In this document: piece by piece, positions 17,209 through 24,712 of the stretch
Layout of the letters: every line of letters begins with the position of its first letter
Position numbering within the stretch: the first letter of the stretch is position 1
Notes under the pieces: model-generated
What the model was told of the DNA's origin: nothing
Seen by the model: only the letters and a program-made list of their open reading frames with translations
Databases searched by the model: none
Assembly (NCBI GenBank): GCA_942493325.1
Contig: OW818689.1
Span: forward strand, 1,364,001 to 1,428,000
Length of the DNA: 64,000 nucleotides
Origin: JAAFHB01 sp942493325
GTDB lineage: Bacteria > Bacteroidota > Bacteroidia > Bacteroidales > Prolixibacteraceae
Direction: 5' to 3'
Position numbers and translations under genes: made by a program

Positions 17209-18993
17209 ATGGAAATCTTAATCAGGAATAAAGTAATTGAAGCAATCAAAGTTCTTTACGGACAGGATGTTGACGAAAAACAGGTGCAGGTTCAAACGAC
17301 CCGCAAGGAGTTTACGGGCGATAAAACCCTCGTGGTTTTTCCTTTTCTGAAAATTTCAAAAAAGTCACCCGCGCTCACAGCGGGGGATATCGGAACCTAC
17401 CTGGTAAATTCAATTGACGCTATTTCCGGATTTAATATTGTAAACGGATTTCTCAATCTGGTAATTGACAACAGTTACTGGATGGCTCAACTTAACAATG
17501 CAGCCGATGATGAAAAATACGGTTTCAGTACTTCCACCGAAAATTCTGAGCTGGTGATGATTGAGTACTCCTCCCCCAACACCAATAAACCACTGCACCT
17601 GGGACATATCCGGAACAATTTACTGGGTTATTCCATCAGTGAAATTATGAAAGCCAACGGCAACAAGGTGGTGAAAACCAATATTGTCAACGACCGCGGC
17701 ATTCATATCTGCAAGTCGATGCTGGCCTGGAAAAAACTGGGAAATGGCGAGACGCCTGAGTCAACAGGCAAAAAAGGGGATCATTTAGTCGGAGAATATT
17801 ACGTAAAATTTGATCAGCTTTATAAAACTGAGATAGCCAGCCTGGTTGCACAGGGGATGAGTGAAGATGAAGCTAAGGAAAAAGCGCCCATCATCAATGA
17901 GGCACGCGAAATGCTCCGTCAATGGGAAGCTAACGATCCCGAAACACGCGATCTCTGGAAACGCATGAACAGCTGGGTGTATGCCGGGTTTGCTGAAACT
18001 TACAAAACGCTGGGTGTTGACTTTGATAAAATTTATTACGAATCAGATACCTATACCATAGGCCGTGATGAAGTTCTTCGTGGTGTAAAAGAGAGAATCT
18101 TCGAACAGATGGATGACAATTCGGTTTGGGCCGATCTTGGGAAAGATGGCCTTGACCGCAAAATTCTGCTTCGCTCAGATGGTACTTCGGTTTACATAAC
18201 CCAGGATATTGGCACCGCTAAGATACGTTATTCCGATTTCCCGATCAATCACATGATTTATGTAGTTGGTAATGAGCAAATTTATCATTTCCAGGTATTG
18301 TCCCTCCTGCTCGATAAACTGGGTTACAAATGGGGAAAAGATCTTTACCATTTTTCGTACGGAATGGTTGAATTGCCGCAGGGAAGGATGAAATCGCGAG
18401 AAGGAACTGTCGTTGATGCCGATGATCTGGTTGCAGACATGATCGATGTTGCCCGTAAAGTATCCGAAGAACTTGGAAAACTGGACGGTTATTCAGACCA
18501 GGAGAAAGAGAAAATCTATCATACGGTGGCACTTGGCGCGTTGAAATATTTTATTCTTAAAGTCGATCCTAAAAAGACCATGCTCTTTAATCCTGAAGAA
18601 TCGATTGATTTCAACGGAAATACCGGTCCATTTATTCAGTACACTTACGCCCGGATTCAGAGTGTTCTGCGCAAGGCAACTGATGCAGGAATCGTGATCC
18701 CTCAACAAGTCCCGGCAATTGTTATGAATGATAAAGAGAGTGCGCTGATAAAAATCCTGAGCAATTTCCCCGATGTTGTGAAAGAAGCAGGATTGAATCA
18801 CAGTCCTGCCCTTGTTGCCAACTTTGTTTACGAGCTTGCCAAAGAATTCAACCAGTTCTATCATGATATTACCATTATGAACGAACCCGATGAACAGGTT
18901 CGTATCTTCAGGCTGGTGCTGGCCAAAACAATTGGTCAAACCATTAAAAACGGCTTTTCATTGCTTGGAATTGAGGTGCCGGAAAGGATGTAA
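17209..18993 (+). CDS. argS: Arginyl-tRNA synthetase
   Basis: A class I aminoacyl-tRNA synthetase of 594 residues that charges tRNA-Arg in the cytoplasm. The N-terminal Arg-tRNA-synthetase domain (about 1-90) is followed by the catalytic Rossmann domain with the HIGH-like motif PLHLGHIRNN (about residue 128) and the KMSKS-like motif GRMKSREGT (about residue 392, the usual variant in ArgRS). The anticodon-binding DALR domain forms the C-terminus (GPFIQYTYARIQSVLRKA to GIEVPERM). I chose the ATG at 17209: MEILIRNKVIEAI is the normal family start, and the frame upstream contains the promoter element. Monocistronic and complete. Confidence 0.97.
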   Translation: MEILIRNKVIEAIKVLYGQDVDEKQVQVQTTRKEFTGDKTLVVFPFLKISKKSPALTAGDIGTYLVNSIDAISGFNIVNGFLNLVIDNSYWMAQLNNAADDEKYGFSTSTENSELVMIEYSSPNTNKPLHLGHIRNNLLGYSISEIMKANGNKVVKTNIVNDRGIHICKSMLAWKKLGNGETPESTGKKGDHLVGEYYVKFDQLYKTEIASLVAQGMSEDEAKEKAPIINEAREMLRQWEANDPETRDLWKRMNSWVYAGFAETYKTLGVDFDKIYYESDTYTIGRDEVLRGVKERIFEQMDDNSVWADLGKDGLDRKILLRSDGTSVYITQDIGTAKIRYSDFPINHMIYVVGNEQIYHFQVLSLLLDKLGYKWGKDLYHFSYGMVELPQGRMKSREGTVVDADDLVADMIDVARKVSEELGKLDGYSDQEKEKIYHTVALGALKYFILKVDPKKTMLFNPEESIDFNGNTGPFIQYTYARIQSVLRKATDAGIVIPQQVPAIVMNDKESALIKILSNFPDVVKEAGLNHSPALVANFVYELAKEFNQFYHDITIMNEPDEQVRIFRLVLAKTIGQTIKNGFSLLGIEVPERM

Positions 18994-19013
18994 AAAAAGT
19001 ATTAGGAAATCGT

Positions 19014-19021
19014 TAACTTTG
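19014..19021 (+). promoter_or_regulatory. -7 promoter element (TAACTTTG) of the TA remnant
   Basis: TAACTTTG fits TAnnTTTG 15 bases before the antitoxin start and 20 bases after argS ends. No -33 partner is visible. It suggests the remnant locus can still be transcribed. Confidence 0.45.
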
Positions 19022-19036
19022 TAAAAAGAAGAAAAA

Positions 19037-19279
19037 ATGAATACAATAGAACTTAAAAAAAACTTTCATCTACTCATTGACAGTATTGACAATGAGAATC
19101 TTCTCATCAATTTTTACGATATTCTGAAAAAAAGGTCTTCTGCCAAAGATGGACGATTATGGGAAAGACTCACAAATCAGGATATGGAGGAACTATTATT
19201 AGCCCTTGAAGAAAGTGAAGATCCCAGGAACCTTATCAGCCATGATGAAATGAAAAAGAAACATCAAAAATGGCTTTAG
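19037..19279 (+). CDS. Antitoxin-like protein of a RelE/ParE-type module
   Basis: An 80-residue, highly charged, helical protein. Start (MNTIELKKNFHLLIDSI) and end (HDEMKKKHQKWL) match the short addiction-module antitoxins that in Bacteroidota precede RelE/ParE toxins. Such antitoxins bind their toxin through the C-terminal helix and repress their own promoter. Its stop codon overlaps an ATG (19270) that would start the toxin, the arrangement expected for this module, but the toxin itself is almost entirely deleted (next entry). The antitoxin frame itself looks intact. Confidence 0.72.
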   Translation: MNTIELKKNFHLLIDSIDNENLLINFYDILKKRSSAKDGRLWERLTNQDMEELLLALEESEDPRNLISHDEMKKKHQKWL

Positions 19280-19375
19280 AAACAAATAGACCTTTATTAC
19301 AAAATAGAAGGTGACAAAATCATTCTTGTAAATTTCTTTAATAATCGGCAAAATCCCAAGAAGAAAAAATTCTAA
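19270..19375 (+). pseudogene. Remnant of a RelE/ParE-family toxin
   Basis: The ATG at 19270 overlaps the antitoxin stop and begins MALE, the usual start of these toxins. Immediately afterwards the frame changes, and from 19280 the text reads as the conserved toxin C-terminus (QIDLYYKIEGDKIILVNF then NNRQNPKKKKF, stop at 19373-19375). Intact toxins have about 60 more residues between these pieces. The sequence therefore shows an internal, out-of-frame deletion that removed the central toxin fold. The remnant cannot make an active toxin. Confidence 0.75.
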
Positions 19376-19406
19376 CCCGATAAAATACAACCATAGGGTA
19401 ACAATT

Positions 19407-19664
19407 ATGATACTAAATGTAACATATGCGGAATATAAAGATGAATACAAGGTATTTTTAACTTTTAATAATGGTGAGTCTGTTATTACGGACATAAAAG
19501 ATATAATATTGAATGATCATCGCAGAATATTTCTTCCGCTGCGAGAGCTCAACTATTTTAAATCCTTCAAAATCAGATTAAATACGATCACCTGGGATAA
19601 CGGAGCTGATTTTGCCCCTGAATTTCTTCTGGAGTTAGGTAAGAAACAAGAATCGATAAATTAG
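19407..19664 (+). CDS. DUF2442-family protein
   Basis: An 85-residue protein matching DUF2442: MILNVTYAEYKDEYKVFLTF, then LNDHRRIFLPLRELNYF and the hallmark ITWDNGADFAPEFLLE. Members often pair with a DUF4160 partner and are thought to act as the antitoxin or accessory protein of that pair. No DUF4160 gene is present here; it stands 31 bp downstream of the toxin remnant. It may be an orphan left from a second small TA-like module or have been brought in with it. Family call is firm; role is inference. Confidence 0.82.
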   Translation: MILNVTYAEYKDEYKVFLTFNNGESVITDIKDIILNDHRRIFLPLRELNYFKSFKIRLNTITWDNGADFAPEFLLELGKKQESIN

Positions 19665-19749
19665 AGTCTTCGTGACCTGACGGCCTTGCTTTTTTAACAT
19701 TTATAGGCAATGGTCATTCAAAGTTTCAGCTCCAAAGAATCATAACAGC

Positions 19750-19870
19750 TGACCTCGGAGAGGTCACATGTGTATAGAGAAAGATTGGAAATGAAGGGAT
19801 TCGACTCCGGCCGGAGTCGTATCTTCTATTATTTAATCCATTTTCTATAAACATATAATCCCTCCGGGAT
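19750..19870. repeat. Cluster of three short palindromes (REP-like)
   Basis: TGACCTC-GGA-GAGGTCA (19750-19766), the perfect 18-bp palindrome CGACTCCGGCCGGAGTCG (19802-19819) and ATCCC-TCC-GGGAT (19858-19870) lie within 120 bp. The last gives a C(UCCG)G loop as RNA. The gap 19665-19992 holds nothing else except the terminator of the fumarase gene. Confidence 0.75.
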
Positions 19871-19933
19871 ATCAAATGCCCGGTGATAGAATAATGTAAG
19901 GTTTATAAAAACAATAAGCATTTTATAAAATGA

Positions 19934-19967
19934 AAGGCCGTCTCAACTTAAACGCTGACACGGCCTT
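19934..19967 (-). terminator. Probable terminator of the fumarase gene
   Basis: AAGGCCGT at 19934-19941 pairs with ACGGCCTT at 19960-19967, 26 bp beyond the fumarase stop. On the minus strand the stem is followed by a T-rich stretch (TTTCATTTTAT), not a pure T-run. Confidence 0.6.
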
Positions 19968-19992
19968 CTCAAAATATATATTCACCGCCTGG

Positions 19993-21600
19993 TTACTTTA
20001 ACTCTGCAAAGAAGTCATTCCCCTTATCATCAACAATAATAAAAGCAGGGAAATTCTCGACATAAATCTCACGAACTGCCTCCATACCAAGCTCTTCGAA
20101 ATCAACCACCTTCACTGATTTGATGCTGTCTTTTGCCAGGATCGCGGCGGGCCCGCCAATCGATCCAAGATAAAAACCGCCATGTTTTTTGCAGGCATCA
20201 GTCACCTGTTTCGAACGATTACCTTTGGCGAGCATAATCATTGAACCGCCAAGATCCTGGAAAAGATCTACATAACTATCCATACGACCCGCAGTGGTAG
20301 GACCGAAGCTTCCCGATGCCATACCTTTTGGGGTTTTTGCCGGGCCGGCGTAATAAACCGGATGATTTTTGAAATATTCGGGCATTGGTTTACCCGCGTC
20401 AATCATCTCTTTGATTTGTGCATGAGCAATATCACGCGCAACAATAAGTGTACCTTTGAGGTTTAAACGTGTTTTAACGGGATATTTCGAGAGCTCTTTA
20501 CGAACCTCATCCATGGGTCTGTCAAGATCGATATCAACGGCTGGTTGCATGAACGGCGCCTCACGCGGAAGGAACCGTGCCGGATTACGTTCCAGTTCTT
20601 CGAGAAAGATTCCGTCTTCTGTAATTTTGGCTTTTATATTGCGATCAGCGCTGCAGCTCACCCCAATTCCGACAGGGCACGAAGCAGCATGGCGCGGCAA
20701 ACGGATCACACGCACATCATGGACAAAATATTTTCCGCCAAACTGGGCACCGATTCCGCTTTCGCGACAAATCTTTGTGATTTTCTCTTCCCATTCAAGG
20801 TCGCGAAAAGCCTGTCCTCCTTCATTTCCTTCTGTCGGAAGATGGTCGAGGTAACCCGCCGACGCTTTTTTCACGGTAGCCAGGTTAGCTTCAGCAGAGG
20901 TGCCACCAATCACAATGGCCAGGTGATAAGGCGGACATGCTGATGTCCCGAGATCTTTGATCTTTTCTTTGACAAATTTGGAAAGACTCTCGTCATTCAG
21001 CAGCGATTTAGTCTGCTGGTAAAGAAAAGTTTTATTTCCCGAACCTCCACCTTTCGTTACAAACAGAAACTCGTAGCTGTTTCCTTCGGTGGCATAAATA
21101 TCGATCTGGGCCGGGAGATTAGTGCCCGTATTTTTCTCCTCAAACATGGTAAAAGGAACAACCTGTGAATAGCGCAGGTTACGATCACGATAAGTGTCGT
21201 AAATTCCTTTCGATAAGGATTTTGCGTCATCGCTGCCAGTCCATACATTCTCCCCCTTTTTGCCCATTACGATTGCAGTACCCGTATCCTGGCAGGTTGG
21301 CAAATCACCTTCTGCCGAAACAACCTGGTTCAGTAACATGGTGTACGCCACAAAAATATCGTTGTCGCTGGCTTCCTCATCTTTCAGTATGGTTGCCAGT
21401 TTTTCGAGATGAGCTTCCCGAAGATAAAATGAGACATCGGCAAAACCTTCCCGGGCAAGCAATTCAAGTCCTTCAGGTGCTATTTTTAAGATTTTTCGTC
21501 CATCCACCTCTACTGTTGAAACAAAATCGGCGGTCAATAACCGGTACCTTGTGGTGTCTTTCTTTATCGGGAAAGGCTTTTGATAAATAAATTCTGACAT
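19993..21600 (-). CDS. fumA: Class I (iron-sulfur) fumarate hydratase
   Basis: A 535-residue cytoplasmic enzyme that interconverts fumarate and malate in the TCA cycle or its reductive branch. It is the two-domain FumA/FumB type: the alpha domain has LPTCQDTGTAIVMGKKG and SACPPYHLAIVIGGTSAE, and CPVGIGVSCSADRN carries the third cluster ligand. The beta domain has TPKGMASGSFGPTTAGRMD and ends KVVDFEELGMEAVREIYV. The three cysteines (CQDTG, SACPP, CPVG region) would hold the oxygen-sensitive 4Fe-4S cluster, which fits an anaerobic or microaerobic lifestyle. Complete length; terminator downstream. The symbol is by similarity. Confidence 0.95.
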   Translation of the reverse strand: MSEFIYQKPFPIKKDTTRYRLLTADFVSTVEVDGRKILKIAPEGLELLAREGFADVSFYLREAHLEKLATILKDEEASDNDIFVAYTMLLNQVVSAEGDLPTCQDTGTAIVMGKKGENVWTGSDDAKSLSKGIYDTYRDRNLRYSQVVPFTMFEEKNTGTNLPAQIDIYATEGNSYEFLFVTKGGGSGNKTFLYQQTKSLLNDESLSKFVKEKIKDLGTSACPPYHLAIVIGGTSAEANLATVKKASAGYLDHLPTEGNEGGQAFRDLEWEEKITKICRESGIGAQFGGKYFVHDVRVIRLPRHAASCPVGIGVSCSADRNIKAKITEDGIFLEELERNPARFLPREAPFMQPAVDIDLDRPMDEVRKELSKYPVKTRLNLKGTLIVARDIAHAQIKEMIDAGKPMPEYFKNHPVYYAGPAKTPKGMASGSFGPTTAGRMDSYVDLFQDLGGSMIMLAKGNRSKQVTDACKKHGGFYLGSIGGPAAILAKDSIKSVKVVDFEELGMEAVREIYVENFPAFIIVDDKGNDFFAELK

Positions 21601-21767
21601 GCTAAATATAAGTATATGATTATTAATGCGATAAATATCAAATTTTTGAAATACTCCCTATGCAAAATGAATGGCAAAAATACATAAAAAGATGGAGTGA
21701 GATGGCAGAAAAATTGAATTTAATAGTCTGGTAATGTTGGGAGGGTTTGAGTCTTTGGTAGCGGCGA

Positions 21768-21858
21768 CTGGCTTCTGGCATCTGGCAACTGGCTTCTGGC
21801 TTCTGGCTTCTGGCAACTGGCTTCTGGCTTCTGGCAACTGGCAACTGGCAACTGGCGG
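21768..21858. repeat. Heptamer array, inverted orientation (13 units, CTGGCNN)
   Basis: Exactly 13 seven-base units (CTGGCTT, CTGGCAA, CTGGCAT, CTGGCGG), 91 bases without interruption. It is the reverse complement of the CCAG array at 21971-22096 and faces it across 112 bp. Confidence 0.93.
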
Positions 21859-21970
21859 CATATTGCTCAAAAAGAGAGTTTTGTACATTCAAAGATAATT
21901 CCATGCAGATAAACTTTGCGCCTGACAAATTTATCTGAAGATTAAATAAAGTTATGAGCAATCAACAATG

Positions 21971-22096
21971 CCAGTCGCCAGCTGCTAATAGCCGTTTAAT
22001 TTAAGCCAGTTACAAGCTGCCAGTTGCCGGAAGCCTCTTTTAAAGATCCAGCTGCCAGCCGCCAGTCCCCAGTCGCCAGCCGCTAGTTGCCAGAAG
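21971..22096. repeat. Heptamer array (18 units, CCAGNNG) running into a gene end
   Basis: 126 bases in continuous 7-base register, with well-conserved blocks at both ends and decayed units in the middle. The unit CTAGTTG at 22083-22089 contains the stop codon of the minus-strand YkgJ-type gene, so the array is part coding. Otherwise the gap 21601-22082 holds only the two arrays and an AT-rich core. Confidence 0.85.
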
Positions 22097-22619
22097 CCTG
22101 TAACAAGTCTGCAAGCGGAATCCGGTCTGTTTCGGAATACTTTCCATTTTCGAAATCTGCCACAAAGTTTTTATTAATCAGGTAGAGCTGACTGTTGATC
22201 TTATCCATTGGGTAAGTATTTTGCTCATCAAAATCAGCCAGATCAAAATCGGTGAAATTCAATTCACAGCACGACAACTCATAATCATCACCTTCAAGGC
22301 TCATATAGAGTAGTGGTAAACCATGCGTACGGCAAATGACCGGCCTCGACGGGTAAATAGCACAGGTGTGATCTATCAAATAACGACAATCCTCCTCATT
22401 CTCAGAAACATGCATTTCCAGGTTTGATTTCAGATCCAGTTCCGCCCTGATCGCGTAGAACTCAACCGGGAAAACCGAAATCGCCATACAGCATAAATCG
22501 CAACCTTTTTTACAATTTAGATATTTAACATGTTCTTTTCCAAGCGATTCACATAATTCATCAACCCGATTTCGCAACTGGTAATAAGAGGTAATAAGGG
22601 ATTTATCTGATTCGTTCAT
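22083..22619 (-). CDS. YkgJ-family cysteine-cluster protein
   Basis: A 178-residue cytoplasmic protein with the cysteine pattern of the YkgJ family (putative zinc- or iron-chelating): KKGCDLCCMAISVF, then EDCRYLIDHTCAIYPSRPVICRTHG and a late SCCELNF. The CAIYPSRPxICR box is the family hallmark. Role is unknown; some members are suspected of metal-centre chemistry. The gene overlaps the upstream small ORF by four bases (ATGA), suggesting translational coupling. Its last codons and stop lie inside a heptamer array, so the exact C-terminus (ASGN) may vary between strains. Confidence 0.88.
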   Translation of the reverse strand: MNESDKSLITSYYQLRNRVDELCESLGKEHVKYLNCKKGCDLCCMAISVFPVEFYAIRAELDLKSNLEMHVSENEEDCRYLIDHTCAIYPSRPVICRTHGLPLLYMSLEGDDYELSCCELNFTDFDLADFDEQNTYPMDKINSQLYLINKNFVADFENGKYSETDRIPLADLLQASGN

Positions 22620-22876
22620 ATTCTATTTAATTCTTTAGCCGCAAAGGTAGAAATTATGGCTTCAGGATTATAAAATTTGGTTTTATAATCCTTACCATCA
22701 TCGGCAGAAATTCCAAAATGCAACATACTACTTGCTTTTACGGCCTCATCGATCGGTCCGATCAATAGGTCGAGTTCGGGGTACGCCTTTCCTATCTTTC
22801 CTTTTAATACTTCGGCCTCACAATGCGTAACTAATGCCTGCACATCGACAAACCAACTCTGGTATAAAAAATGCAA
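22616..22876 (-). CDS. Small ORF coupled to the YkgJ gene, function unknown
   Basis: An 86-codon frame ending in an ATGA overlap with the YkgJ start. It begins at a TTG three codons after an in-frame stop; no ATG start with a leader is obvious, so the true start is uncertain. The protein (KGKIGKAYPELDLLIGPIDE, ASSMLHFGISADDGKDYKT) looks like a folded alpha/beta fragment, and could be the C-terminal remnant of a longer enzyme. I do not recognise it. The tight overlap supports expression; truncated ancestry is inference. Confidence 0.45.
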   Translation of the reverse strand: MHFLYQSWFVDVQALVTHCEAEVLKGKIGKAYPELDLLIGPIDEAVKASSMLHFGISADDGKDYKTKFYNPEAIISTFAAKELNRI

Positions 22877-23008
22877 AAAAAGCTAAACAGTTCATCTGGT
22901 GTTCAACAAAACGCCGAATAATCTGTTTACTCAACTTTATACCATAATATTTCCGATAGCAGGTAGTAACAATTGTAAGTTTAATTCAATTCACAAAAAC
23001 AAGAAAAG

Positions 23009-23434
23009 ATGGAAACATTAAGCAAAACAACCATAACTGTGAAGGCGGCTGTTAATGCCCCTGTTGAAAAAGTCTGGAACCTTTGGACAAGTCCAGATCA
23101 CATTATCCATTGGAATAATGCTTCTGACGACTGGCATACTCCCCGGGCAGAAAACGATTTGCGGACAGGTGGAAAATTCCTGTCAAGAATGGAAGCCAAA
23201 GACGGGAGTTACGGATTCGACTTTGAAGGTGTTTATGATATGGTACAATTATATGAGCGTATTGAATATACCCTTGATGATGGAAGAAAAGTTAAAATAA
23301 CCTTTACTGGCCAGGGGAATACCACCTATGTAGTGGAAACTTTTGAGGCGGAAAATGAAAACAGTATTGAAATGCAAAAACAGGGGTGGCAGTCTATACT
23401 TGATAATTTTAAGAAATACGCTGAAGCAAATTAA
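23009..23434 (+). CDS. SRPBCC (AHSA1-type) domain protein
   Basis: A 141-residue START/Bet v1-like protein of the AHSA1 group: APVEKVWNLWTSPDHIIHWN at the N-terminus, GGKFLSRMEAKDGSYGFDFEG in the middle, and the long C-terminal helix QKQGWQSILDNFKKYAEA. These single-domain proteins form a hydrophobic cavity that binds lipids or small hydrophobic molecules, but the ligand is usually unknown. Cytoplasmic, no signal. It is followed 85 bp later by another SRPBCC gene on the same strand, probably an ancient duplication. Confidence 0.9.
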   Translation: METLSKTTITVKAAVNAPVEKVWNLWTSPDHIIHWNNASDDWHTPRAENDLRTGGKFLSRMEAKDGSYGFDFEGVYDMVQLYERIEYTLDDGRKVKITFTGQGNTTYVVETFEAENENSIEMQKQGWQSILDNFKKYAEAN

Positions 23435-23519
23435 ATTAATAAAAATGAAAAAATTTAATATCGCAAAATTGATGGAAGCATAAAACGGGATTAAATTATA
23501 ACGTTTAAATAATTAAATC

Positions 23520-23942
23520 ATGAAAAACTTAAAATTCAGGATCAGCGTAAATGCTCCAAAGGAAAAAGTGTGGGAGGCTTTATGGGATGAAGAGTCTTAC
23601 AGAAAATGGACCGCCGTTTTTAGCGAAGGTTCGTATGCCGAAAGCGACTGTAATGAGGGAAGTAAAATTAAATTTCTCAATGCAAACGGCGAAGGGATGT
23701 ATTCTGTAATTGAGAAAAAAAATCCTTACAAGCAAATGACGTTTAAGCATTTGGGCGAAATAACAAATGGAGTTGAAAAGGAAAATGAGTGGTCCGGCGC
23801 AAAGGAAAATTACATATTAACTGAAAAAGAAGGCATTACCGAATTAAATGCAGATTTGGATACCAGCGAGGAGTATCAACAATATTTTGAAGATACATTT
23901 CCAAAGGCGCTGGAAGTTATTAAACAGATAGCAGAACAATGA
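23520..23942 (+). CDS. Second SRPBCC domain protein
   Basis: A 140-residue protein of the same fold: ISVNAPKEKVWEALWDEESYRKWT, then EGSKIKFLNANGEGMYSVIE and the terminal helix FPKALEVIKQIAEQ. Differences from the first copy are large, so the two probably bind different ligands. Cytoplasmic. It likely shares a transcript with the first copy. Ligand unknown. Confidence 0.88.
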   Translation: MKNLKFRISVNAPKEKVWEALWDEESYRKWTAVFSEGSYAESDCNEGSKIKFLNANGEGMYSVIEKKNPYKQMTFKHLGEITNGVEKENEWSGAKENYILTEKEGITELNADLDTSEEYQQYFEDTFPKALEVIKQIAEQ

Positions 23943-24096
23943 CATTCCAATCAGAAAATTAAACTCTGAAGAACTATACAAGCCTTTGATTTATGTTTAG
24001 CTTGAGCACTTTTTAACCCGGAGAGTACTGGGGATAGAATACTTTACCGAGCCGCACTATTCGACCAATGAACGGTGGATTTTAACCGGAACTTAT

Positions 24097-24531
24097 TTAG
24101 CATTCGTTGCGGTGAAAATGAGGAGTATAAAGTAAGGTGTCATAATTTCCTCCCCATTTGTTCAAAGGATTTAAAGATTCCCACCAATCTCCCAGCTTTT
24201 GGATATCCGATTTTGCATACGTTAATTCCAGAAAACCAGTCGGGGCAATTTTATAAAAATTCAGATTTATGGCAAGTCTGTCGAGGTTAATATCATAGAA
24301 GATCCCTGATCGGTTTGCCTCAGTATTCACTTGCTGTTGTTCCCGGGTGATAAAAAGTTCTCCCTCCGTAACCATCAAATCATAACTCGCGGCTTCTAAT
24401 ATAAGTTTAGCAGCATCCTTCAGAAAGGCCGCCTGCTGTTCAATTTGTGTCATCATGGTAGCTGTTTTTTGTAATTTACAGATCATGAAGAATTCTGTTT
24501 TCAAACCTGATGCATTTCCATCTGACATCAT
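24097..24531 (-). CDS. Hypothetical protein
   Basis: A frame of 144 codons. The most credible start is the ATG pair at 24456 (MMTQIEQQAAFLKDAAKLIL), giving about 120 residues; the longer N-terminus is not protein-like. The protein has a helical N-terminus, then VTEGELFITREQQQVNTEA and KIAPTGFLELTYAKSDIQKLGDWW. No signal or known motif. It diverges from valS. I cannot name a family; real-gene status rests on length and codon use. Confidence 0.55.
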   Translation of the reverse strand: MMSDGNASGLKTEFFMICKLQKTATMMTQIEQQAAFLKDAAKLILEAASYDLMVTEGELFITREQQQVNTEANRSGIFYDINLDRLAINLNFYKIAPTGFLELTYAKSDIQKLGDWWESLNPLNKWGGNYDTLLYTPHFHRNEC

Positions 24532-24633
24532 TTCATGATGTATTTACATCACAGCTGAAAATTGTTTCCGCAGATCAAATTTTGCCAGTGCAATATATCA
24601 ATTTTTTATCCCTTTCTTTTCTCTCGTTTTTCC

Positions 24634-24641
24634 TATTTTTG
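24634..24641 (+). promoter_or_regulatory. -7 promoter element (TATTTTTG) of valS
   Basis: TATTTTTG fits TAnnTTTG and lies about 70 bases before the chosen valS start. No -33 TTG is present at the usual distance. Confidence 0.4.
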
Positions 24642-24712
24642 TGGCCTTATTAAATTGATCAGGTAAATCCGATAATTTGATAATTAATCAGAATTATAAA
24701 ACAGTGATGGCG

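Noticed and set aside
20456..20943. Long plus-strand frames inside the fumarase gene
   Set aside because: Antisense shadow of a well-supported gene.
21638..21961. Two overlapping frames upstream of the fumarase gene
   Set aside because: Both run through the CTGGCNN array and have no protein-like composition outside it.
23451..23489. Tiny frame of about 12 codons between the two SRPBCC genes
   Set aside because: Too short to judge; no ribosome binding site or known small-protein pattern.
23943..24126. Protein-like text (EYFTEPHYSTNERWILTGT) with one stop, after the second SRPBCC gene
   Set aside because: Might be a gene relic, but I cannot match it to a family and the stretch is short, so I do not list it.
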